Numbered from the stretch's first letter, positions 35,708-43,752 are shown. The stretch: 64,000 nucleotides of DNA from an uncultured Bacteroidales bacterium (GCA_949294195.1 CASFGK010000009.1:1-64000), one strand, 5' to 3'. The notes: a model not told the origin generated them from the letters alone. A program made the numbers and translations.

Positions 35708-36793
35708 TTACAGCAGTGTTTCTATTATCAGCAGCCTGCGGATGACCCAAGCGGCAAGTACCAGAAGGGAGACAATCCAGAGGATGAATATGACTGTCCC
35801 CGGCCGCCACCGCGGGGATCTGAGGTTGAATGTCATCAGGACGCCGTTATAGATAAGCCAGATGGAAAAGAGGGCCACGCAGCCTATGATGATCCACATG
35901 AACTGCGGATGCATCAGAAACTGGCTGACTATTATTTCATCGTCGCTGTAGTATCCTATGTGCCCAGTTCCGGCTTCCCGTATTATCAGGTCCCTGACAA
36001 GGTCATACATGGTGCATCCCAGAAGGCTTCCTATACCGGTGATGATGAGGAATATGCCTATTACTATGCTTACGACTCTCCCGACAGCATGCAGAGCCGG
36101 TGCCGATTTCATTTCTTCTACCGTTTCCTTTACCGGAAATTTCTCGAACTTTTCGGTGAAATGCTTCAGGTCTATCGGTTCGCCTCTCATTCTGCATTTC
36201 TCTTCCACAGTCTTTGCAGCGGGGATGATGAGCCACAGGACCGCATATCCTATAAGGCAGAATACGGCTGAATTCAGCAGCCCTGCACTGAAATATCTGT
36301 ATGGCGCCAGGCTTATGAAAAACCCGACCAGGAAAACTATGCCGCAGAATATGAGCCTCGGTATCACGACATCAATATGAAAATATGCCGCTATGCCGCT
36401 GCATACGCCTCCGAGGATTCTGTGGTCAATGTCCCTGTAAAGTCTTTTCGGTCCGTCAGGGAATGCCGCCCCGCGTTTTGCTTCATGCCTGTCGGTACCT
36501 GTATGGTCCTGTATGCCTGACTCTGCCTTTTCTTCATCAGCCAGTTCTGCAGGGCTGCCTATCCGGCGGATGACAGCATCCACCATTGCGTAGCTGATGA
36601 TACATTCCTTGCCTCCTTTCTCAATGAACAGTTCTGCAATACGCTGTTCTATGTCGCTCAGTATTTCAGGGGCGTATGAATTGTCCTGATATGTGCTTCT
36701 GACATCTTCGATGTACCCGTTTAGTCTCTCGTATGCATCCCTTTCCAGGATGAAGGAATATCCTCCGATGCTTACTTTTTCAGTCTGTTTCAT
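35708..36793 (-). CDS. PspC domain membrane protein (larger)
   Basis: This inner-membrane protein has 361 residues from the ATG at 36793. A TTG- or ATG-type start 34 codons upstream would overlap padR and is not needed. The N-terminal region carries a small PspC-associated domain (VSIGGYSFILERDAYERLNGYIEDV). The PspC domain follows (KRLYRDIDHRILGGVCSGIAAYFHIDVVIPRLIFCGIVFLVG). Several membrane helices and a C-terminal helical bundle complete it. The PspC family senses envelope stress in some bacteria. It is the last gene of a PspC-PadR-PspC operon. Confidence 0.87.
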   Translation of the reverse strand: MKQTEKVSIGGYSFILERDAYERLNGYIEDVRSTYQDNSYAPEILSDIEQRIAELFIEKGGKECIISYAMVDAVIRRIGSPAELADEEKAESGIQDHTGTDRHEAKRGAAFPDGPKRLYRDIDHRILGGVCSGIAAYFHIDVVIPRLIFCGIVFLVGFFISLAPYRYFSAGLLNSAVFCLIGYAVLWLIIPAAKTVEEKCRMRGEPIDLKHFTEKFEKFPVKETVEEMKSAPALHAVGRVVSIVIGIFLIITGIGSLLGCTMYDLVRDLIIREAGTGHIGYYSDDEIIVSQFLMHPQFMWIIIGCVALFSIWLIYNGVLMTFNLRSPRWRPGTVIFILWIVSLLVLAAWVIRRLLIIETLL

Positions 36794-36813
36794 GGTGTTG
36801 TCCTGATAGGTTT

Positions 36814-37188
36814 TTACTGTTGGTTCCCTGCCTCCGGCAACTGGCGCTGCGAAGCGGAGCGTATGGACTCTATGGATCTGACAAGTTCCTGCCATGTGGC
36901 GTCAAGTTCCGCGAGCTGTTCGCGCCCCTTGTCTGTAATCATATAGTATTTGCGTGGGGGACCCTGCGGGGATTCTTCCCATCTGTATGACAGAAGGCCG
37001 AGATTCTTCAGCCGGATAAGCAGGGGATAAAGGGTCCCTTCCACTACGATTATATCTACATCCTTGAGTTTCTGGATAATCGATGACGCATAGTCATCGG
37101 AAGAGCGGAGAACCAGCAGTATGCTGTATTCCAGCACTCCTCTCCGCATCTGCGTGCGGCTGTTTTCCACTATAGTATTCGTTTCCAT
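36814..37188 (-). CDS. PadR family transcriptional regulator
   Basis: This 124-residue winged-helix regulator has the PadR core RRGVLEYSILLVLRSSDDYASSIIQKLKD, VEGTLYPLLIRLKNLGLLSYRWEESPQGPPRKYYMITDKG. It sits between two PspC genes in one direction and probably controls them. A palindrome at 37918-37936 is a likely operator. The small C-terminal helix typical of PadR-s1 proteins is present. The effector is unknown. Confidence 0.93.
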   Translation of the reverse strand: METNTIVENSRTQMRRGVLEYSILLVLRSSDDYASSIIQKLKDVDIIVVEGTLYPLLIRLKNLGLLSYRWEESPQGPPRKYYMITDKGREQLAELDATWQELVRSIESIRSASQRQLPEAGNQQ

Positions 37189-37201
37189 ATTGTCCGGGTT
37201 T

Positions 37202-37771
37202 TTATTTTCTTTTGAATTCTGAAAATCTGCGGATATTTTCCGCAGTAGGAGGGATTCCTCTCATTTCGCATTTCTGCGCGGCGGTCCTGGCCGGCGGAGC
37301 TATGATCCACAGGACAATGTATATCCAGAATCCCGCGGTTCCGAAAATAAGGGCTATAACGAACAGAATGCGGACGACAACTACGTCTACATTGAAATAC
37401 AGGGACAGTCCGGAGCATACACCGCCCAGCATGTTGTGGTCCGGATCCCTGTAGAGCCTTCTCGGGGCAGGGGGTTCCTCTTTGACAGTGCTGTCGGAGT
37501 AGTTGCCGGACATATTGTCCGACTGCCAGTCCGGCATGCCGAGCTGTGCTATTACGCCACGGACAATCTCTATGTCCACGACTTCCTTTCCTTTGAGCCG
37601 TTCCTTGAACAGATCCGCGATTCTCATCTCCAGTTCATCCATCACTTCGAACTTTCCCGGCTGGCCGATACCTGCCTTGAAACTGTCGAGGTAAGTTGAT
37701 AATGCGTTGTATGCATCTTCGTCCAGAATAAAGCTGCGACCACCGATCGCTACATTGACTGTCTTTTTCAT
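37202..37771 (-). CDS. PspC domain membrane protein (smaller)
   Basis: This 189-residue protein is first in the operon. Its N-terminal segment VNVAIGGRSFILDEDAYNALSTYLDSFKAGIGQ resembles the larger PspC gene's N-terminus. The PspC domain is PRRLYRDPDHNMLGGVCSGLSLYFNVDVVVVRILFVIALIFGTAGFWIYIVLWIIAPPA with one long hydrophobic stretch. The two PspC genes are probably duplicates that have diverged. Envelope-stress or membrane-protection function is inferred only from the family. Confidence 0.88.
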   Translation of the reverse strand: MKKTVNVAIGGRSFILDEDAYNALSTYLDSFKAGIGQPGKFEVMDELEMRIADLFKERLKGKEVVDIEIVRGVIAQLGMPDWQSDNMSGNYSDSTVKEEPPAPRRLYRDPDHNMLGGVCSGLSLYFNVDVVVVRILFVIALIFGTAGFWIYIVLWIIAPPARTAAQKCEMRGIPPTAENIRRFSEFKRK

Positions 37772-37895
37772 TGCATTGTATATTAAAGGTTCAAATTATT
37801 CAAATATCATGTTTTCATAAAGTGTGTTTCCGAGGTCCTGCTGTGGAATATATTGCTGCAGTCAGATATTAGACTGTACAAAGTTCTTAATAGTT

Positions 37896-37904
37896 GCAAA
37901 TATA
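37896..37904 (-). promoter_or_regulatory. -7 element for the PspC/PadR operon
   Basis: On the minus strand TATATTTGC matches TAnnTTTG(C). It lies about 125 bases upstream of the first PspC ATG at 37771. Confidence 0.55.
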
Positions 37905-37917
37905 TGTTAAATTTTAA

Positions 37918-37936
37918 TACCTTGTACTGCAAAGTA
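37918..37936. promoter_or_regulatory. Candidate PadR operator
   Basis: TACCTTG-TACTG-CAAAGTA is an inverted repeat (one mismatch) with a 5-base spacer. It lies 13 bases upstream of the leftward -7 element, at the -33 region, and 36 bases from the rightward -7 element of the aminopeptidase gene. A related half-site TACAAAGTTC lies at about 37877-37886. The match to PadR-type dyads is inference. Confidence 0.5.
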
Positions 37937-37971
37937 CTAAAATTTATGTGGGATTATACAGGAAACATCGT

Positions 37972-37980
37972 TATCTTTGT
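37972..37980 (+). promoter_or_regulatory. -7 element for the second aminopeptidase P gene
   Basis: TATCTTTGT matches TAnnTTTG and ends 29 bases before the ATG at 38010. Confidence 0.65.
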
Positions 37981-38009
37981 AAAGTATTGTAATCAAATAA
38001 TATATTCTC

Positions 38010-39836
38010 ATGGGAAATATACATTCGGCAAGAGTGGCGGCAATCCGCCGGATGATGGCGGAAAACGGATGGGATGCAGTGGTGATATCCGGATCCGACC
38101 CGCATGGCAGCGAATATCCTGCTCCGAGATGGAAGCAGGTGGAGTGGGTGTCCGGGTTTACGGGCGAGGCAGGAGATATGGTCATTACGCAGGAGCATGC
38201 GGGACTATGGACCGACCCGAGGTATTTCATCCAGGCGTCGGACCAGCTCTCGGGCAGCGGCATAGAGCTGCACAAGACACGTATTCCGGGTGCAGTCGGC
38301 ATTCCTGAATGGGTAGCCGGGAAAGCGGATATCGTGGCTGTGGATGGCATGAGCCAGAGTTCCGTCTCGGTCGGCAGCATAGTATCTGCCCTGGCTGCTT
38401 CGCATGCCGACAGTGAAAGAGAATACAGAGTGGTGGATGCTCCGGATTTCCTTGACAGGGTATGGGATTACCGGCCATGGTATCCGGTCAGCCCTGTGAT
38501 TACCCTGGATGAACAGAATGTCGGCGAGTCCAGACACAGAAAGATAATAAGGCTCAGGAAATTCCTTATGGAGAAAGGCTATGATGCCGTCCTTCTTTCT
38601 GCTCTTGATGATATTGCCTGGGTACTGAACGCGCGTGGAGGCGATATAGAGTACAATCCTCTGGTAATATCTTATCTGCTTGTTACGCTGGAGGATGTGT
38701 ACTGGTATGTAACTAAGGAGAATACCGGCGAGCTTGATATAGAGACTGCGGACAGTTTCAGCGAACTTCGGGCTGACAGCGTGGAGATCAGGAATTATGA
38801 TGATCTGGCTGTCGATGTTTCGGGGCTTGAGGAGGGGATAAGGATATTTACGGATTCGGGGACACTCAATTACCATACTCATCTGATGCTGGAAAGCGTG
38901 CTTGGACCGGACGGGGTCATAGACGGGATTTCACCCGTGCCTCTTTACAAGGCTGTGAAGAATCCTGTGGAAACGGAGAATCTCAGAGAAGCCTGTCTGG
39001 AGGACGGGGCGGCAGTGGAACAGTTTCTTTTCTGGCTTGAGTCCGGAGTAAAGGCGGGAGAAAGTATTTCCGAATGGGAGGCCTCGGAAAAGCTTACATG
39101 GTTCAGGTCGCGGATCCCGGGCTACCGCGGGAACAGTTTTGCGAATATATCAGCCTACGGTCCGTCTGCCGCTTTGCCCCATTACAGTACTCCGAGAGAG
39201 GGATCCTCTGTCATAGAGCCGCGGGGGCTGTACCTCACGGATTCGGGGGGACAATATATTTTCGGGACAACGGACATCACCCGCACGGTGCCTATGGGAG
39301 AATGTACGCCTCTTGAAAAAGAAGACTATACTCTGGTCCTGAAAGGAATGATTTCACTTGCAATGGCCGTATTTCCTGAAGGTACTGCAGGATGCCAGCT
39401 GGATGTCCTTGCCAGAAATGCCCTGTGGCGCAGCAAGCGCAATTTCGGGCATGGGACTGGCCATGGAGTAGGCTTCTATCTCTGCGTACACGAAGGTCCG
39501 CAGGACATAAGACAGAATTTCAACCCGCAACCGCTTCTTCCGGGCATGGTCACATCGGACGAGCCGGGAATCTACCGCGAAGGAATGCACGGAGTCAGAC
39601 ACGAGAACTTGCTTCTGTGCAGGGAAGCCGGGAACAATGAATTCGGCCGCTGGCTTGGGTTCGAGACCCTCACATGCTGCCATATAGATACCTCCGCCGT
39701 GATTACGGAACTTATGAATGCAGATGAAATAGCATGGCTGAATGCCTACAATGCATCAGTGTACCGAAAACTTTCAGCCAGACTGCCGGACGATGTGGCA
39801 GCGTGGCTGAAAGAGAAGACGGCAGCAGTGGAATAA
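38010..39836 (+). CDS. Aminopeptidase P family protein (long form)
   Basis: This M24B metallopeptidase of 608 residues is larger than the copy at 25522. It has two creatinase-like N-terminal domains (VAAIRRMMAENGWDAVVISGSDPHGSEY and the one near KIIRLRKFLMEKGYDAVLLS), then the M24 domain. Metal ligands are in YLTDSGGQYIFGTTDITRTV, GHGTGHGVGFYLCVHEGP, MVTSDEPGIYREGMHGVRHENLL and GFETLT. The C-terminus has the extra M24_C helix bundle. It likely acts on Xaa-Pro peptides in the cytosol. It is the only gene of its transcription unit. Confidence 0.94.
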   Translation: MGNIHSARVAAIRRMMAENGWDAVVISGSDPHGSEYPAPRWKQVEWVSGFTGEAGDMVITQEHAGLWTDPRYFIQASDQLSGSGIELHKTRIPGAVGIPEWVAGKADIVAVDGMSQSSVSVGSIVSALAASHADSEREYRVVDAPDFLDRVWDYRPWYPVSPVITLDEQNVGESRHRKIIRLRKFLMEKGYDAVLLSALDDIAWVLNARGGDIEYNPLVISYLLVTLEDVYWYVTKENTGELDIETADSFSELRADSVEIRNYDDLAVDVSGLEEGIRIFTDSGTLNYHTHLMLESVLGPDGVIDGISPVPLYKAVKNPVETENLREACLEDGAAVEQFLFWLESGVKAGESISEWEASEKLTWFRSRIPGYRGNSFANISAYGPSAALPHYSTPREGSSVIEPRGLYLTDSGGQYIFGTTDITRTVPMGECTPLEKEDYTLVLKGMISLAMAVFPEGTAGCQLDVLARNALWRSKRNFGHGTGHGVGFYLCVHEGPQDIRQNFNPQPLLPGMVTSDEPGIYREGMHGVRHENLLLCREAGNNEFGRWLGFETLTCCHIDTSAVITELMNADEIAWLNAYNASVYRKLSARLPDDVAAWLKEKTAAVE

Positions 39837-39847
39837 TCCGTCTGCTA

Positions 39848-41146
39848 TCAGAGATTTCCGGCAATATACTGGTCATATGCGGACATGTCCACGAGCCCGT
39901 GTCCGGAAAGGTTGAAAAGCAGGACTTTGCTTTCACCTGATTCCCTGCATTTGAGAGCTTCGGCGACAGTCGCGGCAATTGCGTGGCATGATTCCGGCGC
40001 CGGGATTATCCCTTCGCATCTGGCAAACATGCATCCGGCCGCAAAAGAATCGTGCTGTCCTATATCGACAGCTTCCATATACCCGTCTTTCAGCAGTTGG
40101 GAGACAATTACTCCTGCACCATGGTATCTGAGCCCTCCGGCATGAATGTTTGCAGGAGTGAAGTCATGCCCCAGAGTGAACATCGGCATGAGAGGAGTAT
40201 AGCCCGCTTCGTCCCCGAAATCGTATCCGAATTTTCCTCGGGTGAGCTTCGGACAGGCTACCGGTTCCGCAGCCACGAATCTTGTCTTCCTTTCACCCGA
40301 GAAAACATGCCTCATGAATGGGAAGGATATTCCTCCGAAGTTGGACCCTCCGCCGAAACATGCTATCACGACATCGGGATATTCTCCCGCCATTTCCATC
40401 TGTTTTTCGGCTTCCAGCCCGATTACAGTCTGGTGCAGGGCAACGTGGCTCATCACGGAGCCCAGAGTATACTTGCAGTCAGGGGTCATCCTGGCAAGTT
40501 CCACGGCCTCTGAAATGGCTGTTCCGAGCGAGCCCTGGTGATGCGGGGTTCTGGTGAGGATGTCTTTCCCGGCTCTGGTGGACATTGACGGCGACGGTGT
40601 AACCTGTGCTCCGAAAACCTGCATCATGCTGCGCCGGTACGGCTTCTGCTCATAACTGATCCTGACCTGATACACGGCTGCTTCCAGTCCGAAAAGCCGG
40701 GCGGCATAGGACAGGGCCGTGCCCCACTGGCCGGCTCCCGTTTCAGTGGTCACGTTCTTCACGCCTTCCTTTTTGCAGTAGTACGCCTGCGCGAGAGCCG
40801 AATTCAGCTTGTGCGACCCAACAGGACTGACACTTTCGTTCTTGAAATATATATGCGCCGGAGTGTCGAGTTCCTTTTCCAGTCCGTATGCGCGGACAAG
40901 AGGTGTTGGCCTGTAGTACGTATACTGTTCCCTGACTTCATCCGGAATGTCGAACCATCTGTGTTCGGTATCGAGTTCCTGTCTGCACAGTTCCCTTGCG
41001 AAAACGGGATACAGATCCTCTTCTTTTACCGCCTGACGTGTAGCCGGATTCAGCATCGGCTGTGGCTTTACCGGCATGTCAGCCTGGATATTGTACCATT
41101 GCGAGGGGATTTCGTCTTCCCTGAGGAAAAATCTTTTCTGTTTCAT
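39848..41146 (-). CDS. TrpB2-type tryptophan synthase beta-like PLP protein
   Basis: A fold-type II PLP enzyme of 432 residues that is close to TrpB2 rather than TrpB1. It has the characteristic WYNIQADMP N-terminus, the PLP lysine in NESVSPVGSHKLNSALAQAYYCKKEGV, and GGGSNFGG and ACFGGGS motifs. TrpB2 proteins can make tryptophan from serine and indole without a TrpA partner. A TTG at 41176 would add 10 residues, but ATG at 41146 fits family N-termini. The gene starts 28 bases downstream of an sdhC terminator. Confidence 0.92.
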   Translation of the reverse strand: MKQKRFFLREDEIPSQWYNIQADMPVKPQPMLNPATRQAVKEEDLYPVFARELCRQELDTEHRWFDIPDEVREQYTYYRPTPLVRAYGLEKELDTPAHIYFKNESVSPVGSHKLNSALAQAYYCKKEGVKNVTTETGAGQWGTALSYAARLFGLEAAVYQVRISYEQKPYRRSMMQVFGAQVTPSPSMSTRAGKDILTRTPHHQGSLGTAISEAVELARMTPDCKYTLGSVMSHVALHQTVIGLEAEKQMEMAGEYPDVVIACFGGGSNFGGISFPFMRHVFSGERKTRFVAAEPVACPKLTRGKFGYDFGDEAGYTPLMPMFTLGHDFTPANIHAGGLRYHGAGVIVSQLLKDGYMEAVDIGQHDSFAAGCMFARCEGIIPAPESCHAIAATVAEALKCRESGESKVLLFNLSGHGLVDMSAYDQYIAGNL

Positions 41147-41173
41147 CTGTCTGTCGTTTATGTGGTTCAAGGA

Positions 41174-41203
41174 CAAAAAAACGGGCCGCCGCAGGCAGCC
41201 CGT
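41174..41203 (-). terminator. Intrinsic terminator between sdhC and trpB2
   Basis: On the minus strand ACGGGC and GCCCGT pair around an 11-base GC-rich loop, and a run of seven T follows. It ends the sdhC transcript, since the sdhC stop codon is 25 bases upstream. The trpB2 ATG is only 28 bases beyond the T-run. No promoter box is visible in between. Confidence 0.85.
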
Positions 41204-41227
41204 CAGTCTTTATATCAGGAGATTCTG

Positions 41228-41914
41228 TCAGCAGCAAGCTTCAATGCAAGAATTGACAGCTACAATTGCGAATCCCAGGAAAATGATAGTCGCGAAAATA
41301 TAAGCGAGGACCTTGAGTCTGCCGAGCCATATCCTGTTGTCCCAACCGATAGTCTGGAATGCGCTCCAGAAACCGTGTGTAAGATGGAACCACAGAGCTC
41401 CGAACCATACTATATAGATGACAACGTTATACCAGTGTCCGAAAGTGGTGGTAAGGAGAAGATAAGGATCTTCGGCGTGTGCTCCTGTCCACTCCTGAAG
41501 CTGCATGTCAGCCCAGAAATGTGTGAGATGGAAAGCAAGGATACCAAGTACGATGATTCCGAGAACAATCATGTTCTTTGAAGCCCACGAATCGGTTCTT
41601 GCCTTGCTGGCAACAGCGTAGCGGTTGTATCCGCCACGGGACTTCAGGTTGCTGAAAGTCAGGATAAGAGCGTAGATGATGTGGATGATGAATCCGAATG
41701 CAAGCACAGGGACCATTACGGTCACTATTGGAAGTGACATGAATTCGCATCCTGCTGCAAAAAGCCCGTCCGGAGAACCGAATGTGCCGTTGATCGAGTC
41801 AATCACAGAAAAGAGATTGATGGTCATGTGCAGAAGGAGGAAGATAATGAGGAATAGTCCGCTGACGCTCATAATGAGCTTCTTGCCGATTGAAGATGTG
41901 AAAATGTTCGCCAT
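41228..41914 (-). CDS. sdhC: Succinate dehydrogenase/fumarate reductase cytochrome b subunit
   Basis: This membrane anchor subunit of complex II has 228 residues and five helices. It begins MANIFTSSIGKKLIMSVSGLFLIIFLLLHMTINLF, with likely haem-ligand histidines in LLHM, HIIY, FHLTHFWAD and WFHLTHGFW. It is the one-protein (di-haem b) type found in Bacteroidetes and epsilonproteobacteria. In those genomes sdhA and sdhB normally follow directly. Here a terminator and trpB2 follow instead. The promoter box is at 41955-41963. Confidence 0.93.
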   Translation of the reverse strand: MANIFTSSIGKKLIMSVSGLFLIIFLLLHMTINLFSVIDSINGTFGSPDGLFAAGCEFMSLPIVTVMVPVLAFGFIIHIIYALILTFSNLKSRGGYNRYAVASKARTDSWASKNMIVLGIIVLGILAFHLTHFWADMQLQEWTGAHAEDPYLLLTTTFGHWYNVVIYIVWFGALWFHLTHGFWSAFQTIGWDNRIWLGRLKVLAYIFATIIFLGFAIVAVNSCIEACC

Positions 41915-41954
41915 ATCTTTATCTGTAGTTTATTATCAGTACGCTAAATACCGT

Positions 41955-41963
41955 GCAAATATA
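41955..41963 (-). promoter_or_regulatory. -7 element for sdhC
   Basis: On the minus strand this reads TATATTTGC, matching TAnnTTTG(C), about 40 bases before the ATG at 41914. Confidence 0.65.
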
Positions 41964-41995
41964 TACTCTTTCTTGCAAGTTTCATAATAATTCGA

Positions 41996-42003
41996 TACTT
42001 TTG
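41996..42003 (+). promoter_or_regulatory. -7 element for pyrH
   Basis: TACTTTTG matches TAnnTTTG and ends 51 bases before the pyrH ATG. It is divergent from the sdhC promoter. Confidence 0.6.
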
Positions 42004-42054
42004 TTTCGATAAAAATGACAGGAATTTATAAGTTTCAGCCTGAAATATCTGACA

Positions 42055-42765
42055 ATGGGACAGTACAGAAGAGTTTTGCTCAAGCTCAGCGGAGAAAGTC
42101 TGGGCGGCCCCTCAGGCAGAGGAATCAGTGAAGATGTCCTTGCTGCCTATGCCCGGGAAATAGCAGGAGCCGTGAAAGGCGGTCTGCAGGTGTCTATAGT
42201 TATCGGCGGAGGAAATATTTTCAGAGGCCTTTCCGGAGCAGGAAAAGGCTTCGACCGTGTAGTGGGAGACCGTATGGGAATGCTCGCTACAGTGATCAAT
42301 TCCCTGGGGCTTTCGTCCGCAATCAGGTCCGAGGGAGTCGATGCTGAAGTATTCACCGCCACTCCGATGATGCCTGTCGCCAGATATTACATGAGAGACG
42401 ATGCCGTGGCCGTGATGGAAAGGGGCGGAGTCGCGCTTCTGGCGGGAGGGACAGGCAACCCGTTCTTCACGACTGATTCCGGAGCTGCCCTCAGGGCTCT
42501 TGAAATAGGAGCCGATGTCCTTTTGAAAGGAACCAGGGTCGACGGAGTGTACACGGCAGATCCGGAGAAGGATCCGTCCGCGGTAAAATATGACGAGCTG
42601 ACCTTTGACAAGGCTATGGAGGACCATCTTAAAGTCATGGACCAGACGGCCTTTGCCCTGTGCCGGGAAGGGAACATGCCGATCATCGTATTCGACATGA
42701 ACTGTCCCGGAAACCTTCTCCGTCTGCTTGGCGGAGAGAAAACAGGAACTCTGGTACATCTCTAG
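42055..42765 (+). CDS. pyrH: UMP kinase
   Basis: PyrH phosphorylates UMP to UDP with ATP, and in many bacteria it also senses UTP/GTP. The 236-residue hexameric amino-acid-kinase fold protein contains RRVLLKLSGESLGG, IGGGNIFRG, DRMGMLATVINSLGLSSAI and FTTDSGAALRALEIGADVLLKGTRVDGVYTADPEKDPSAVKYDELT. It is followed by frr, an ordering shared widely in bacteria. Here rpsB-tsf is not adjacent but 13 kb away. Confidence 0.96.
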   Translation: MGQYRRVLLKLSGESLGGPSGRGISEDVLAAYAREIAGAVKGGLQVSIVIGGGNIFRGLSGAGKGFDRVVGDRMGMLATVINSLGLSSAIRSEGVDAEVFTATPMMPVARYYMRDDAVAVMERGGVALLAGGTGNPFFTTDSGAALRALEIGADVLLKGTRVDGVYTADPEKDPSAVKYDELTFDKAMEDHLKVMDQTAFALCREGNMPIIVFDMNCPGNLLRLLGGEKTGTLVHL

Positions 42766-42848
42766 AATTTCTCCCGATGCTCCAGCAAGCGGGACAGATT
42801 ATCTCCGGTAGCGTACAAAAAGACGAAACAAACATTAATATTTATACT

Positions 42849-43412
42849 ATGTTAGATAAAGCAAAAGAAATCCTTGACGGAGCGAAATCCAAGATGAGCG
42901 ACGCCGTGAGGTTCCTTGAAGAGGATCTGAAGACATATCGTGCAGGAAAGGCCAATCCTCTTGTCTTCAACAATATAATGGTTGACTACTATGGCTCTGA
43001 GACTCCTGTGCCTCAGGTGGCTTCAGTTACCACTCCGGATGCAAAGACAATTCTTATCCAGCCGTGGGAGAAAAAGATGATACCGGTGATAGAAAAGGCT
43101 ATAATGGACGCCAACATCGGTCTTACTCCGCAGAACAACGGAGAACATATCCGCTGTGTCGTTCCGCCTCTTACAGAAGAGAGAAGAAAAGAACTCATCA
43201 AGAAGGTAAAGACAGCCGGAGAGAATTCCAAGATCGTCATCAGGAATGCGCGCAGGGATGCTATCGATGCACTCAAGAAAGCGCAGAAAGAAGGTCTTCC
43301 TGAAGATGTCCAGAAAGATTACGAGCAGAATGCCCAGAAAGAGACCGATGCTTATGTAAAGAAAGTGGACGAGCTCTGCGCTGCAAAGGAAAAGGAAATC
43401 CTTACTGTCTGA
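42849..43412 (+). CDS. frr: Ribosome recycling factor
   Basis: RRF splits post-termination ribosomes together with EF-G. The 187-residue protein starts MLDKAKEILDGAKSKMSDAVRFLEEDLKTYRAGKANP and has the conserved TILIQPWEKKMIPVIEKAIMDANIGLTPQNNG. I chose the ATG at 42849 because the longer frame from 42660 overlaps pyrH and is not conserved in the family. Its stop is followed by 120 bases before the pheA attenuator promoter. Confidence 0.95.
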   Translation: MLDKAKEILDGAKSKMSDAVRFLEEDLKTYRAGKANPLVFNNIMVDYYGSETPVPQVASVTTPDAKTILIQPWEKKMIPVIEKAIMDANIGLTPQNNGEHIRCVVPPLTEERRKELIKKVKTAGENSKIVIRNARRDAIDALKKAQKEGLPEDVQKDYEQNAQKETDAYVKKVDELCAAKEKEILTV

Positions 43413-43516
43413 TAAAGTTTTGATAATCAGTGTATTCCTTGGTAGACCGCATCGTTGTATGCAGGCCGGAAAAAATTTAATGCCGGCTGGATGGTCGTAC
43501 TAAAGGAAAAATTTTG

Positions 43517-43525
43517 TAGTTTTGC
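43517..43525 (+). promoter_or_regulatory. -7 element driving the pheA operon leader
   Basis: TAGTTTTGC matches TAnnTTTG(C). It lies 7 bases before the ATG of the Phe/Tyr leader peptide. Confidence 0.7.
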
Positions 43526-43532
43526 TCCCGTT

Positions 43533-43592
43533 ATGATGGATTTTCGATTTAACGACTTCGGTTTTTATTATTTCTATTACCAGGAAAGGTGA
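43533..43592 (+). CDS. Phe/Tyr-rich attenuator leader peptide of the pheA operon
   Basis: This short frame encodes MMDFRFNDFGFYYFYYQER, 19 residues with five phenylalanines and four tyrosines, including the run FYYFYY. It lies directly upstream of pheA and just before a strong intrinsic terminator. This is the layout of a translation-coupled attenuator leader (as in E. coli pheL). When charged tRNA-Phe or tRNA-Tyr is scarce, the ribosome would stall at the FYYFYY codons and promote antitermination. There is no tryptophan codon. Confidence 0.75.
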   Translation: MMDFRFNDFGFYYFYYQER

Positions 43593-43666
43593 TGGACCGG
43601 AAGTCGCGTATCGTAATAAATGAGGTTTTAAGGGCTGTCCGGTAGTATAGCGGACAGCCCTTTTTC
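43553..43666 (+). promoter_or_regulatory. Attenuator RNA of the pheA operon with terminator
   Basis: Segment 1 CGACTTC (43553-43559), inside the leader peptide gene, pairs with GAAGTCG (43600-43606). The FYYFYY codons are in the loop. Segment 2 ACCGGA (43596-43601) can instead pair with TCCGGT (43638-43643), the inner part of the terminator's left arm. The terminator stem GGGCTGTCCG (43632-43641) and CGGACAGCCC (43651-43660) has five T after it. Freeing segment 2 would therefore block the terminator. The pairing is read directly from sequence. Function is inferred. Confidence 0.72.
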
Positions 43667-43752
43667 TGTGTGCCGGCGCGACCGGGCTCATTGCGGCTTG
43701 CAGTACGTGAGGAACATGCAGATGAACGGGAACCGGAATATTTTCAGAGAAT

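Noticed and set aside
42660-42848. N-terminal extension of the ribosome recycling factor
   Set aside because: It lies within pyrH in another frame and RRF proteins begin at the ATG of 42849.
43409-43430. CTGAT/ATCAG dyad after frr as terminator
   Set aside because: Five-base stem without a T-run. Too weak.
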